The notes under the pieces: generated by a model
What the model saw: the letters and a program-made list of their open reading frames with translations, nothing else
Database searches by the model: none
Told to the model about the DNA's origin: nothing
Shown here: positions 25,114 through 36,391 of the stretch, one piece after another
Layout of the letters: every line of letters starts with the position of its first letter
Position numbering within the stretch: the stretch's first letter is position 1
DNA from: Rothia mucilaginosa
GTDB lineage: Bacteria; Actinomycetota; Actinomycetes; Actinomycetales; Micrococcaceae
Assembly (NCBI RefSeq): GCF_019334805.1
Contig: NZ_CP079822.1
Location: forward strand, 620,001-684,000
Direction: 5' to 3'
DNA: 64,000 nt
Made by a program: the position numbers and the translations under genes

Positions 25114-27291
25114 ATGGCTGAACAGAACCTCACCCCGCCCGTACCGAAGAAGGTCGAGCACCGCCGCGAACACCACGGCGACGTCTTCATCGACCCCTAC
25201 GAATGGCTCCGCGACAAGGAAAGCGAAGAGGTCCTCAACTACCTCAAGGCAGAAGCCGAATACACCGAAGCTGTCACCGCAGACCAGCAGCCCCTCCGCG
25301 AATCCATCTTCAACGAAATCAAGGACCGCACCCTGCTGTCGGATCTGACCGTCCCGAACCGTATCGGTGACTGGTGGTACTACAGCCGCATGGTGCCCGG
25401 CGGCCAGTACCCCGTCTTCTACCGCTACCCCGCCCTGCACGAGGGTGACGAGGTGGTGCGCTACACCCCGCCGACCGTCACCCCCGGCGAAGTACTCGAA
25501 GGTGAAGTCGTCATCCTCGACTGCAACGAATACGCAAAGGACATGGAGTTCTTCTCCCTCGGCAGCTTCCAGCCTGCACGTAACGGCAAGCTGCTGAGCA
25601 TCTCCGTGGACGAGAAGGGCGACGAACGCTACGAGCAGCGCTTCCTCAACATGGAAACCGGCTCCTTCCTCGAAGACACCATCCCCAACATTGCGGCGGG
25701 CTCCTTCTTCATCAACCACGCCGAGCAGCTCGTCTACATGGTCCCCGACGACTCCTGGCGCCCCTGGCGCGTGTACGTGCACGACGTCGGACAGGGCACC
25801 GAAGACCACCTCATCTACGAAGAGCCCGACAACACCATGTGGCTCGGCGCCGCCATGAGCTCCGACCGTTCCTCCGTGGTTATTACCAGCTCCAACTCCG
25901 AATACACGGAAGTGCGCCTCATCCCCACCCGCGAACCCAAGGGCGAGCCGACCCTGCTCATCCCCAAGAGCGCGGGCATCGAATACTATGCCGAGCCGCT
26001 CAACATTGCCGGCGAGCAGCACCTGCTGATTCAGCACGACTACAATGCGCTGAACTCCGAGCTGGTGCTTGCCGACATGCCGCGCGAGGGCGAAAGCCTC
26101 GAAGAGTACGCGCAGCGTTGGGTGCCGGTCATCCGTCACAGCGAACACGTGCGCCTGGAAGGCTTCACCTTCACCGCAACGCACCTGGTTGTTACCGCCC
26201 GCGCGGACACGACCACCCGCATCTTCCTCGCACCGCGTGAGCAGCTACCCATCCAGTGGCGCCGCCGCCGCCCGGCCGGCGTGACCTTCATGGAACCTGC
26301 CGGCTTCGACGAGGAACTGTACACCGCCTCCGTGCTGCGCGCCGAGAACTACTCCCCCGTGCTGCGCATCGCCTACACCTCGTACCTGACTCCGCGCCGC
26401 GTCTACGACTACTTCCCCATGTCGCAGACACTGCTGCTGCGCCGTGAAACCCCGGTGCTGGGCGGCTACAACCGCGAGGACTACCGCGCCTACCGCGACT
26501 GGGCACCTGCGGCGGACGGTACGCTCATCCCGATCTCGGTGATTCACCGCGCCGACCTGGACATGAGCAAGCCGCACCCGGTCATCCAGTACGGTTACGG
26601 CTCGTACGAGTCGTCCATGGACCCGATGTTCTCCATCCCGATGCTGTCGATCCTGGACCGCGGCGTCATCTACGTCATTGCGCATATTCGTGGCGGCGGC
26701 GAGATGGGCCGCTCCTGGTACCAGAACGGCAAGAAGCTCGCGAAGAAGAACACCTTCACCGACTTCGTGGACGTCACCAGCTACATTGCGGCAAAGCCGT
26801 GGGCTGATGAGGCGCGTATCGGCTGCTACGGTGGTAGCGCCGGCGGCCTGCTCATGGGCGCCGTGCTGAACCTCGCCCCCGAGAAGTACGCCGCCTGCCT
26901 GGCTGCCGTACCGTTCGTGGATGCGCTGACCACCATCCTCGACCCGGAGCTGCCGCTGTCTGCGATGGAGTGGGAAGAGTGGGGTAACCCGATTGAGGAC
27001 CCCGAGGTCTACGCCTACATGAAGTCGTACACCCCGTACGAGAACATCCGCCCGGTCCGCTACCCGGCGATTGCTGCGGTGACGAGCCTGCACGACACCC
27101 GCGTGCTCTACGTGGAGCCGGCGAAGTGGGTTGCGGCGCTGCGTGAGCAGATTGATCCGTCGTCGCCGGTGCCGCTGCTGAAGATTGACATGTCGGGCGG
27201 TCACGGTGGCGGTTCGGGCCGATATACGCGTTGGCGTGAGATTGCGTGGGATTACGCGTTCCTGCTGACCAACCTGGGCGTCACTGAGTAG
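25114..27291 (+). CDS. ptrB: Oligopeptidase B (S9 prolyl-oligopeptidase family)
   Basis: It is a cytosolic serine peptidase cutting short peptides after basic residues. The 725-residue protein has an N-terminal seven-bladed propeller that limits substrate size and a C-terminal alpha/beta-hydrolase domain. The triad is readable: Ser575 in YGGSAGG, Asp661 in LHDTRV, and His697 in SGGHGGGSG. Glu/Asp-rich positions near the active site and RGGGEMGRSWY favour oligopeptidase B over prolyl oligopeptidase. The ATG at 25114 has AAAGAGG upstream. A terminator follows 30 nt past the stop. Confidence 0.95.
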   Translation: MAEQNLTPPVPKKVEHRREHHGDVFIDPYEWLRDKESEEVLNYLKAEAEYTEAVTADQQPLRESIFNEIKDRTLLSDLTVPNRIGDWWYYSRMVPGGQYPVFYRYPALHEGDEVVRYTPPTVTPGEVLEGEVVILDCNEYAKDMEFFSLGSFQPARNGKLLSISVDEKGDERYEQRFLNMETGSFLEDTIPNIAAGSFFINHAEQLVYMVPDDSWRPWRVYVHDVGQGTEDHLIYEEPDNTMWLGAAMSSDRSSVVITSSNSEYTEVRLIPTREPKGEPTLLIPKSAGIEYYAEPLNIAGEQHLLIQHDYNALNSELVLADMPREGESLEEYAQRWVPVIRHSEHVRLEGFTFTATHLVVTARADTTTRIFLAPREQLPIQWRRRRPAGVTFMEPAGFDEELYTASVLRAENYSPVLRIAYTSYLTPRRVYDYFPMSQTLLLRRETPVLGGYNREDYRAYRDWAPAADGTLIPISVIHRADLDMSKPHPVIQYGYGSYESSMDPMFSIPMLSILDRGVIYVIAHIRGGGEMGRSWYQNGKKLAKKNTFTDFVDVTSYIAAKPWADEARIGCYGGSAGGLLMGAVLNLAPEKYAACLAAVPFVDALTTILDPELPLSAMEWEEWGNPIEDPEVYAYMKSYTPYENIRPVRYPAIAAVTSLHDTRVLYVEPAKWVAALREQIDPSSPVPLLKIDMSGGHGGGSGRYTRWREIAWDYAFLLTNLGVTE

Positions 27292-27320
27292 GCTGTAGAC
27301 ACGCCAACCTCACATTAAAT

Positions 27321-27363
27321 AGAACGCTCCGTCTGTATCTGAGTGATACGGACGGAGCGTTCT
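27321..27363 (+). terminator. Terminator of ptrB
   Basis: AGAACGCTCCGTC pairs perfectly with GACGGAGCGTTCT, with an inner GTATC/GATAC extension, followed by UCGUUU. It starts 30 nt past the ptrB stop. Confidence 0.88.
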
Positions 27364-27454
27364 TCGTTTAAGTACGTTGCTCTCTACTCGAGGGACGGCG
27401 TTCGTCCTCGTTCCTCTCCCCTTACCTAAGGATGCGGCCGGTGCGCACCTTCCT

Positions 27455-27757
27455 ACGCTCCTACAGGGGAACCCACCCTCTCGGGCGCTCCGCTCTCTCC
27501 TTGCTTCGCTGCGGAGAGCACCCGAGAGGGTACCCTGATGTCGCTTCCGGAAGGTGCACCGGCACGCTCCAACCGTGGGGCCGAGAGCGGCTCGCTGAGC
27601 GGTCACCCGAGCACCCAACCGGAAAACGCTGCCGCCCCCGCACAGTACCCCAGCGCGGAAAGGCGGTATCGTCCGAACGTGACATCAGGGTGCCCGAAGC
27701 GAAGCGAGGGCGGGTGCCCCTGTAGGAACGAGGACGATACCCGCCTTTCCAAGCGGA
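27455..27757. repeat. Structured intergenic repeat, copy B
   Basis: This copy lies between the convergent ptrB and gatB genes. The first element (about 27463-27551) has the stem CCCTCTCGGG / CCCGAGAGGG and a loop with TTGCTTCGCTGCGG, followed by ACCCTGATGTCGC. The second (27659-27748) has the outer stem AAAGGCGGTATCGTCC / GGACGATACCCGCCTTT and an inner GAAGCGAAGCG loop. Compared with copy A the loops and flanks are nearly identical, while the stem of the first element has changed in sequence and still pairs. About 70 bp of extra GC-rich sequence separates the two elements here. Confidence 0.82.
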
Positions 27758-27788
27758 GCTAACGTGCAAAGCCAAGCAGAACGGAGAT

Positions 27789-27837
27789 AACGAAAGAGGC
27801 GCCGCCTCCCACCTCGGGAGACAGCGCCTCTTTCGTT
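27789..27837 (-). terminator. Terminator of the gatCAB operon
   Basis: AACGAAAGAGGCGC and its perfect complement form a 14-bp stem with an inner CCTCCC/GGGAG stem. It begins 22 nt past the gatB stop and ends in UUUCGUU on the minus strand. Confidence 0.85.
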
Positions 27838-27859
27838 AGAGCCGGGTCAGCAGAAAAGC

Positions 27860-29365
27860 TTAGCCTTCCACGCCGCACTCAGCCAGGATCAGCTCACGCA
27901 CGCGGGCGGCGTCAGCCTGGCCGCGGGTAGCCTTCATGACCTGACCGACGATAGCGCCAGCAGCCTGAACCTTGCCGGCACGGATCTTGTCGGCGACGTC
28001 GGGCATTGCTGCCAGCGCTTCCTGAACGGCTGCGGTGAGCGCGCCGTCGTCGGAGACCACGGCGAGGCCGCGTGCCTCAACGATTTCGGCGGGGGTGCCT
28101 TCACCGGCGAGGACGAACTCGAACACCTGGCGGGCGATCTTGTCGTTGATCTTGCCTTCGGAGATGAGCGCTTCGAGGGCGACCACGGTTGCGGGCTCCA
28201 CGCCGAGGGCGGTGAGCTCAACCTCAGCCTGCTTTGCGCGGCGGGCGATTTCACCCATCCACCATTTGCGGGCTGCTGCTGCGGTTGAGCCTGCGGCGAC
28301 GGTCTCTTCGATGACGTCGAGTGCGCCTGCGTTCACAACGTCGCGGAACTCTTCATCGGAGTAGCCCCATTCGTTCTTGAGGCGGCGGCGGCGCTCTGCC
28401 GGCGGTTCGGGTAGCTCGGCGCGCAGACGCTCAATCCACTCGCTGTTGGTGACGACCGGGACCAGATCCGGCTCCGGGAAGTAGCGGTAGTCGTCGGCGT
28501 CGGACTTGGGGCGACCCGAGGAGGTTTCGCGGGTGTCTTCGTGCCAGTGGCGGGTCTCCTGGGTGACTTTCTCGCCGCGCTCGAGGATTGCGGCGTGGCG
28601 GCGAATCTCGTAGCGGACGGCGCGTTCAACCGAGCGCAGGGAGTTCACGTTCTTGGTTTCGGAGCGGGTGCCGAACTTCTCTGCGCCCTTGGGCATGAGG
28701 GAGACGTTGGCGTCGCAGCGGACGTTACCGCGTTCCATGCGGGCGTCGGAGATGCCGAGGGAGCGCACGATGTCGCGGATGGCGGCAACGTAGGCGCGGG
28801 CCAGCTCGGGTGCTCGCTCGCCGGCACCTACGATGGGTCGGGTCACGATTTCGATGAGCGGCACGCCGGCACGGTTGTAGTCGACCAGGGAGAAGGTTGC
28901 ACCCTGGATGCGGCCGTCGGCGCCGCCGACGTGGGTGAGCTTACCTGCGTCCTCCTCCATGTGGGCGCGCTCAATTTCGACGGTGAAGATGGTGCCGTCG
29001 TCGAGCTCGACGTCCAGGGAGCCGTTTTCGGCGATGGGGCCGTCGGCCTGGGAGGTCTGGAAGTTCTTCGGCGAGTCCGGGTAGAAGTAGTTCTTACGGG
29101 CGAAGTAGGACTTATCCGCGATATCGCAGCCCAGCGCCAGGCCGAGCTTGATGGCGGACTCGACGGCGGTCTTGTTCACCACGGGCAGCGCGCCGGGCAG
29201 GCCGAGCGAGACGGGGGTGATGTTGGTGTTGGGCGTATCGCCGAACTCGTTGGGTGCGGAGTCGAACATCTTGGTGTTGGTGTTCAGCTCGACGTGCACC
29301 TCGAAGCCGAGGACGGGGTCGTACTTCTCGATGGCTTCTTCGAAGCTGAGGACTTCTTCACTCAT
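27860..29365 (-). CDS. gatB: Asp/Glu-tRNA amidotransferase subunit B
   Basis: GatB binds misacylated Glu-tRNA-Gln or Asp-tRNA-Asn and activates the side chain for amidation. The 501-residue protein has the conserved [15 protein letters not shown] start, [11 protein letters not shown], and the [14 protein letters not shown] and [10 protein letters not shown] signatures of the cradle domain. A C-terminal YqeY-like helical domain contacts tRNA. Its ATG shares a base with the gatA TAA stop (TAATG), so the subunits are translationally coupled. It is last in the gatC-gatA-gatB order usual for actinobacteria. Confidence 0.97.
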   Translation of the reverse strand: MSEEVLSFEEAIEKYDPVLGFEVHVELNTNTKMFDSAPNEFGDTPNTNITPVSLGLPGALPVVNKTAVESAIKLGLALGCDIADKSYFARKNYFYPDSPKNFQTSQADGPIAENGSLDVELDDGTIFTVEIERAHMEEDAGKLTHVGGADGRIQGATFSLVDYNRAGVPLIEIVTRPIVGAGERAPELARAYVAAIRDIVRSLGISDARMERGNVRCDANVSLMPKGAEKFGTRSETKNVNSLRSVERAVRYEIRRHAAILERGEKVTQETRHWHEDTRETSSGRPKSDADDYRYFPEPDLVPVVTNSEWIERLRAELPEPPAERRRRLKNEWGYSDEEFRDVVNAGALDVIEETVAAGSTAAAARKWWMGEIARRAKQAEVELTALGVEPATVVALEALISEGKINDKIARQVFEFVLAGEGTPAEIVEARGLAVVSDDGALTAAVQEALAAMPDVADKIRAGKVQAAGAIVGQVMKATRGQADAARVRELILAECGVEG

Positions 29366-30969
29366 TACTTGGTTCCCCCAAAGTCAAAGTCGCGGATCAG
29401 GGTTTCGGTGTCGGGCAGGCTCTTGTAGAGCGGTGCGCCCCACTTTGCGGTCAGCAGTTCTTCCAGGGCTGCACCGACGCGGTAGAGGCGTGCATCCTCG
29501 CGGGCGGGTGCGGTGAACTGGATGCCGACGGGCAGGTTGTTCTCCTCGGAGAGGCCGCCGGGCAGGGAGAGCGCCGGGACGCCCGCCAGGTTGACGGGCA
29601 CGGTTGCGACGTCGCCCAGGTACATGGCCATGGGGTCGCCTTCGGTCTTCTCACCGAGCTTGAACGCGGTGGAGGGCGCGGTCGGGGAGATCAGCACGTC
29701 GCACTTTTCGAAGGCGGCGGCGTAGTCGCGCTGGATGAGGGTGCGCACGCGCAGTGCGGCGCCGTAGTAGGCGTCGTAGTTACCTGCGGACAGTGCGTAG
29801 GTGCCGAGGATGATACGGCGCTTCACCTCGTGGCCGAAGCCGGCGGCGCGGGTGGCGGCCATGACTCGCTCGATGGTGACGGGGCCGTCCTCGGGCACGA
29901 CGCGCAGGCCGTAGCGCACGCCGTCGTAGCGTGCCAGGTTGGAGGAGACCTCGGAGGACATGATCATGTAGTAGGCGCTGATTGCCTCGGTGACGGAGGG
30001 CAGGGAGACCTCAACGATCTCGGCACCCGCGGCTCGCAGAGCCTCGACGGATTCGCGGAAGCGCGCGAGCACGCCGGCCTCGAAGCCTTCGCCGCCGCCG
30101 CCGCCGAGCTCCTTGATGACGCCGACGCGCAGGCCGGAGAGGTCACCCTTGCGGGCTGCTTCTGCGCCTGCCTTGGCTTCTTCGGCGAAGTTGCCGGGCG
30201 TATCGGGCAGGGAGGTGGAGTCGAGCGGGTCGTGGCCTGCGATGGCCTCGTGCAGCATGGCGGTGTCGAGCACGGTGCGTGCGACGGGACCGACCTGGTC
30301 GAGAGAGGAAGCCATGGCGATGACGCCGTATCGGGAGACGGAGCCGTAGGTGGGCTTGACGCCGACGCTACCGGTCAGCGCTGCGGGCTGGCGGATGGAG
30401 CCACCGGTGTCGGTACCCAGGGCCAGGGGCGCCTGGAATGCGGTAACGGCTGCTGCGGAGCCGCCGCCGGAGCCGCCGGGGGCGCAGTCGAGTGCCCAGG
30501 GGTTGCGGACCACGCCGAACGCGGAGTGCTCGTTGGAGGAGCCCATTGCGAATTCGTCGAGGTTGGTCTTGCCGAGGATCGGCATGCGTGCTTCGCGGAC
30601 CTTGCGGGTGACGGTGCCGTCGTAGGGGCTCATCCAGCCTTCGAGCATGCGGGATGCTGCGGTGGTGGGCTGGCCCTTGGTGACGATGAGGTCCTTGACG
30701 GCGATGGGCACGCCGGCCAGCGGGGGCAGTTCCTTGCCCGCCGCGCGGTCTGCATCCACTGCTGCCGCGGTGGCGAGTGCTTCTTCAGCGTTGATGTGCA
30801 GGAAGGCATTGAGGCCGTTCTTGCCGTCTGCTCGATTGTCGCTCAGGGGTGCACCGTCGGTGGCTGCGATGCGGTCCAGGTGCGCCTGGGTGAGTTCGAC
30901 GGAGGTAATCTCACCGGCGGCCAGCTTGGCGGCGGCTTCGGCGGCGGTGAGCTGAATCAGTTCGTTCAC
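29365..30969 (-). CDS. gatA: Asp/Glu-tRNA amidotransferase subunit A
   Basis: GatA is the glutaminase of the complex, an amidase-signature enzyme that releases ammonia from glutamine. The Ser-cisSer-Lys triad is visible: Lys in VKDLIVTKG, the first Ser in GGSGGGSA, and the nucleophilic Ser in [12 protein letters not shown]. The 534-residue length is typical of longer actinobacterial versions. A short spacer follows gatC, and the stop overlaps gatB. Confidence 0.97.
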   Translation of the reverse strand: MNELIQLTAAEAAAKLAAGEITSVELTQAHLDRIAATDGAPLSDNRADGKNGLNAFLHINAEEALATAAAVDADRAAGKELPPLAGVPIAVKDLIVTKGQPTTAASRMLEGWMSPYDGTVTRKVREARMPILGKTNLDEFAMGSSNEHSAFGVVRNPWALDCAPGGSGGGSAAAVTAFQAPLALGTDTGGSIRQPAALTGSVGVKPTYGSVSRYGVIAMASSLDQVGPVARTVLDTAMLHEAIAGHDPLDSTSLPDTPGNFAEEAKAGAEAARKGDLSGLRVGVIKELGGGGGEGFEAGVLARFRESVEALRAAGAEIVEVSLPSVTEAISAYYMIMSSEVSSNLARYDGVRYGLRVVPEDGPVTIERVMAATRAAGFGHEVKRRIILGTYALSAGNYDAYYGAALRVRTLIQRDYAAAFEKCDVLISPTAPSTAFKLGEKTEGDPMAMYLGDVATVPVNLAGVPALSLPGGLSEENNLPVGIQFTAPAREDARLYRVGAALEELLTAKWGAPLYKSLPDTETLIRDFDFGGTK

Positions 30970-30984
30970 TTGGTGTGTCTCCTC

Positions 30985-31281
30985 TTAGTCTTCGTCGAGG
31001 ATTGCCGGCACGCGGAACTTGCCGTCCTGTGCGTCGGGGGCGCCGGAGAGCGCCTCTTCCTGGGTGAGGGTCGGGACGGGTACGTCTTCGCGGAAGACGT
31101 TCTCGAGGGGGATCGGGTGGCTGGTCGCGGGGATGTCGGCAGTTGCTTTCTGCGACATGGTCTCAACGGATGCGACGATGATGTCGAGTTCAGACGCCAT
31201 CGCGGTGAGTTCTTCATCGGTCATCTCAATGAGTGCCAGCGATGCCAGGTGCTTGACCTGTTCAAAGGTGATGGCAGACAT
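30985..31281 (-). CDS. gatC: Asp/Glu-tRNA amidotransferase subunit C
   Basis: GatC is a small protein that wraps round GatA and GatB and stabilises the complex. The 98-residue sequence has the family pattern: VKHLASLALIEMTDEEL, a helical middle, and a C-terminal LRED-like FREDVPVPTL. It is the first gene of the operon. TACACT about 40 nt upstream could be the -10 box. Confidence 0.95.
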   Translation of the reverse strand: MSAITFEQVKHLASLALIEMTDEELTAMASELDIIVASVETMSQKATADIPATSHPIPLENVFREDVPVPTLTQEEALSGAPDAQDGKFRVPAILDED

Positions 31282-31448
31282 GGTTCTCCCGTAGTTTTGT
31301 TTTTTGTTTCTTCTCTAGTGTAGTGGAGGTTGGGTTTCTCGTCTCTTCGGGAGGCGTTCTGCCTACCTATCGGTCGGGATACCGCCCGAGAGGGTGTGCG
31401 GCGACGGCCTTCACCGGGTACGTTCGGCTCCGCTACCGGAGGTTAACG

Positions 31449-31488
31449 CACAACGCCCCGCTCCTTCGGTGAAGGGCGGGGCGTTGTG
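31449..31488 (-). terminator. Terminator of the Rpf-like gene
   Basis: CACAACGCCCCGC pairs with GCGGGGCGTTGTG around a 14-nt loop. The hairpin starts 36 nt past the stop of the Rpf-like gene, but the minus strand continues CGTTAACC without a U-tract. Confidence 0.7.
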
Positions 31489-31523
31489 GTACAGCGTCAG
31501 AACGACCGCTTCAGGGGTAAACC

Positions 31524-32282
31524 TTATGCGGGGATGTTCAGAACCTGGCCGGGGAAGATCAGGTCAACGTTGTAGATGATGTCGGTGTTCGCAGCGGCGA
31601 TTGCCTGGTAGCCACCTGCAACGCCGAGCTTTGCAGCGATCAGCGAGAGGGAGTCACCGGGAACCACGGTGTAGGTGCCTGCGGCAACCTTGGGGGTTGC
31701 CACGACAGGTGCCTGTGCTGCGGGTGCAGCAGCGGCGGGTGCCTCAACTGCCGGTGCTGCTGCAGGAGCTGCGGGAGCCTCAACTGCTGCGGGAGCTGCC
31801 GGTGCAGCGGGTGCTGCTGCGGGTGCAGCCTGAGCTGCAGGAGCTGCGGGTGCAGCCTGTGCCGCGGGAGCGGTGTAGGTCTGCTGGGTCTGCGACTGTG
31901 CAGCCACGGTGGTGGTGGGCTCGGTGTAGGTGGGAGCTGCGCCGGTCTTGCCGTAGAGGCCAAGCTTAGCGGAGCATGCGGGCCATGCGCCCCAGCCCTG
32001 GATAGCGAGCAGACGCTCGCCTGCCTCGATCTGCTGTGCACGGGTAGCGTTCGCGGGGGAGCCGGACATGCCGACGCCGTTCCAGGACTGCTGGGTGAAC
32101 TGCAGACCGCCGTAGAAGCCGTTACCGGTGTTGATGGACCAGTTACCACCGGACTCGCACTGTGCCAGTGCGTCCCAGGTAGCACCGTCTACTGCGTTTG
32201 CAGCGGGCATCGACATGGTAGCTGCTGCAACGCCACCGATGGCGAGAGCTGCTGCGGTACGACGAATGGAAGTGTTCTTCAT
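31524..32282 (-). CDS. Secreted Rpf-like transglycosylase with LysM domain
   Basis: Residues 1-30 are a classical signal peptide cut after PAANA. Residues about 31-105 are the resuscitation-promoting-factor domain: WDALAQCESGGNW holds the catalytic Glu, GFYGGLQFTQQSW follows, and the second Cys in WPACS would close the disulfide. A long Ala/Pro linker (about residues 135-200) leads to a LysM domain at the C-terminus (TYTVVPGDSLSLIAAKLG). Rpf proteins cleave peptidoglycan and stimulate regrowth of dormant actinobacteria; LysM anchors the enzyme to the wall. The 252-residue gene is monocistronic, with an unusually long upstream region of more than 600 nt. Confidence 0.93.
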   Translation of the reverse strand: MKNTSIRRTAAALAIGGVAAATMSMPAANAVDGATWDALAQCESGGNWSINTGNGFYGGLQFTQQSWNGVGMSGSPANATRAQQIEAGERLLAIQGWGAWPACSAKLGLYGKTGAAPTYTEPTTTVAAQSQTQQTYTAPAAQAAPAAPAAQAAPAAAPAAPAAPAAVEAPAAPAAAPAVEAPAAAAPAAQAPVVATPKVAAGTYTVVPGDSLSLIAAKLGVAGGYQAIAAANTDIIYNVDLIFPGQVLNIPA

Positions 32283-32895
32283 AATGCTCCTTGGGGCCGT
32301 CCCCGCTCGTTCCGTCCCCGGAACTCTGGCGCGGCGCCGCTCACCCTTTGATAACGAAGTAGGTTACTCATTTTCTGGCTCTACCATGTGAGCGGCTCTC
32401 CACCGATTTCATGTCACCGTGAGCGATTCTGCGCTAGTGCGCGGAATCCGGTGGCACTTCCTCGGTGGGGACGTGCGGTAGAACCGGGCATCGTTTCAAG
32501 CATTCCAAGCTTGAAACCACATAAGCGATTCCCTGACGAGAATCTTTCTGGTCTCCAAGATAGCCGAGGTTGTGACGGTTTCCAACCCCGTTTTAGGTTC
32601 ACAGCGAACGTCCTGACTTCTCCCAGGGTTCTTTAAGGTAAAGAGTGCAGGAAACGTTAACCCCCCGATTGAATCCCGGGGTTTTCGACCCGTTTTCCCC
32701 GGTATTCCGGGGTTTTCTAGGGGGTTTAGCCGGATGCGCTCCCCCGCCCTCCGCCTCCTTTAACGGATGCCCGCACCACCCCAATAGGGGATTCGAACAG
32801 CGTGTAAAAAAATTTTAAATATTTCTACGCTCTCGGAGTGTTTTAAGCTCTCCAACCCCCAGAAACTGTGGTAATTACAAGTGCCAAATTTTGGT
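32283..32895. other. Long noncoding region upstream of the Rpf-like gene
   Basis: I see no gene over about 610 nt. It contains a perfect 9-bp hairpin (32493-32517), another near-perfect hairpin GATTCTGCGC/GCGCGGAATC (about 32425-32448), and GC-rich GGGGTTTTC repeats near 32690-32730. Some actinobacterial rpf genes carry a c-di-AMP (ydaO) riboswitch, but I could not find its conserved blocks here. A long structured leader for the Rpf-like gene, or a separate small RNA, remains possible. Confidence 0.4.
32493..32517. repeat. Perfect inverted repeat GTTTCAAGC-N7-GCTTGAAAC
   Basis: Nine-bp arms and a 7-nt spacer lie about 210 nt upstream of the Rpf-like gene. It could be a protein operator or an RNA hairpin in the leader. 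Confidence 0.55.
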
Positions 32896-32931
32896 ATTCG
32901 GGCCCCGAAGAACACTCTTCGGGGCCCGAAT
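32896..32931 (-). terminator. Terminator hairpin after ligA
   Basis: ATTCGGGCCCCGAAGA and its perfect 16-bp complement enclose a 4-nt loop, 76 nt past the ligA stop. The U-tract is weak. Confidence 0.75.
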
Positions 32932-33006
32932 GGCGTATATACATACCTCAATACCCCGCGACCCACAGTACCGCGCCCCGCGGAGACAGGGGAATACCTC
33001 GACGGC

Positions 33007-35283
<2,277 letters not shown>

Positions 35284-35497
35284 CTAGCGTTTTTGCTCCG
35301 CCTCTCCCCTATCGCTCGTCATATTGGCAGGTTCCGCGAGCGCGAACGATGAGGCAAACGATGAGGCAAGCGTGCCGTAGCCACTTACCGGATTGCGCTT
35401 CCTTAGTTTCTGTGCGCGGATACAGTTCACCCCCGCCTCCTGCAGGCGCTCAATCGAGCACCCGAAGGAAACGGGGGTGAATCACAAGGTATGAAGT

Positions 35498-36391
35498 TTA
35501 GGCTTCGACAGCGTCGGCAACAATCACGGTAATGTTGTCGCGACCGCCGGAACGCAGCGCCTCGTGCTGGAGCACGTCAGCGGCGTCCTGCGGGTGGCGG
35601 ATCGAGGTGAGTACGCGTGCCATGTATTCGTGCGAAAGCTCACCGGAAAGACCATCGGAGCAGAGCATCAGGCGGTCACCGGCGCGGGCGGGCAGAACCC
35701 AGAAGTCCGGTTCCCAGTAGTTGCCGGTACCCAGCGCGCGGGTAATCACGTTGCGGCGCGGGTGGGTCAGCGCCTCCAGGGCGGTAATCTGACCCTCGTC
35801 AACCAGGTACTGCACCTCGGAGTGGTCAGTGGTGACCTGCTCCAGCGAGGCGGCCCCTTCAGCGCCGGGCAGCTTCTCCATGGCGGAGTGGTGAATACCC
35901 TCGTCCTCACGCAGCAGGCGGTAGGTTCGGGAGTCACCCACGTTGAAAATAACCCACAGGTTACGGTCACCGATGCTGGTCAGCCAGGCGCCGGTGACGG
36001 TCGTGCCGCCGGCGCGGGAGAGCGCCTGCTTAATTTCTTCGTTGGTTTCGCCAAGGATATCGTGCAGGCGGTTCAGGGTGCCCACGATTTCATTGTTAAG
36101 CAGGGTGTTTGCGCGGCGACGGCGCTTGGCGGGGTCGGATTCGTCAATGGCGGCGAGGCGTTCAGCGTAGGCCTGCTGCTCCTCTTCGCTACGGCCACCG
36201 GGCATGGTGAAGAAGGGCGAGTAGGCAAGCTGACGCACGCACAGACGCGATGCTACTTCGCCGGCTTCGTGGCCTCCCATGCCGTCCGCGACCACGCAAA
36301 GGGAACCGGCGACGACCATCGAATCTTCGTTATTTTCTCGATGTGCGCCGCGGTGCGTTGCACCACCGGTACGTAGTTTCAGTTCAGTCAT
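35498..36391 (-). CDS. PP2C-family serine/threonine phosphatase
   Basis: This 297-residue protein has the metal-binding motifs of PP2C phosphatases: ENNEDSM, CVVADGMGGHEAG, SDGLSGEL and GGRDNITVIV. In actinobacteria such enzymes (PstP type) reverse Ser/Thr protein kinase signals, but PstP normally has a transmembrane helix and a kinase operon; this one is soluble and lies next to an adenylate cyclase. An insert of about 50 residues follows the first metal site. Its ATG overlaps the cyclase stop (ATGA), so it is translated together with the cyclase. Confidence 0.93.
   Translation of the reverse strand: MTELKLRTGGATHRGAHRENNEDSMVVAGSLCVVADGMGGHEAGEVASRLCVRQLAYSPFFTMPGGRSEEEQQAYAERLAAIDESDPAKRRRRANTLLNNEIVGTLNRLHDILGETNEEIKQALSRAGGTTVTGAWLTSIGDRNLWVIFNVGDSRTYRLLREDEGIHHSAMEKLPGAEGAASLEQVTTDHSEVQYLVDEGQITALEALTHPRRNVITRALGTGNYWEPDFWVLPARAGDRLMLCSDGLSGELSHEYMARVLTSIRHPQDAADVLQHEALRSGGRDNITVIVADAVEA

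Noticed and set aside
27310..27775. Several short open frames over the copy B repeat
   Set aside because: They run through inverted repeats and terminators and their translations are Arg/Pro/Gly-rich without homology; the DNA is better explained as structured noncoding sequence.
32283..32640. c-di-AMP (ydaO) riboswitch upstream of the Rpf-like gene
   Set aside because: I looked for the conserved ydaO blocks because such switches precede rpf genes in other actinobacteria, and found none that match.
32780..32812. Sequence like a tRNA T-arm (GGATTCGAAC) downstream of ligA
   Set aside because: The T-stem does not pair and there is no anticodon or acceptor stem, so it is neither a tRNA nor a convincing tRNA fragment or att site.
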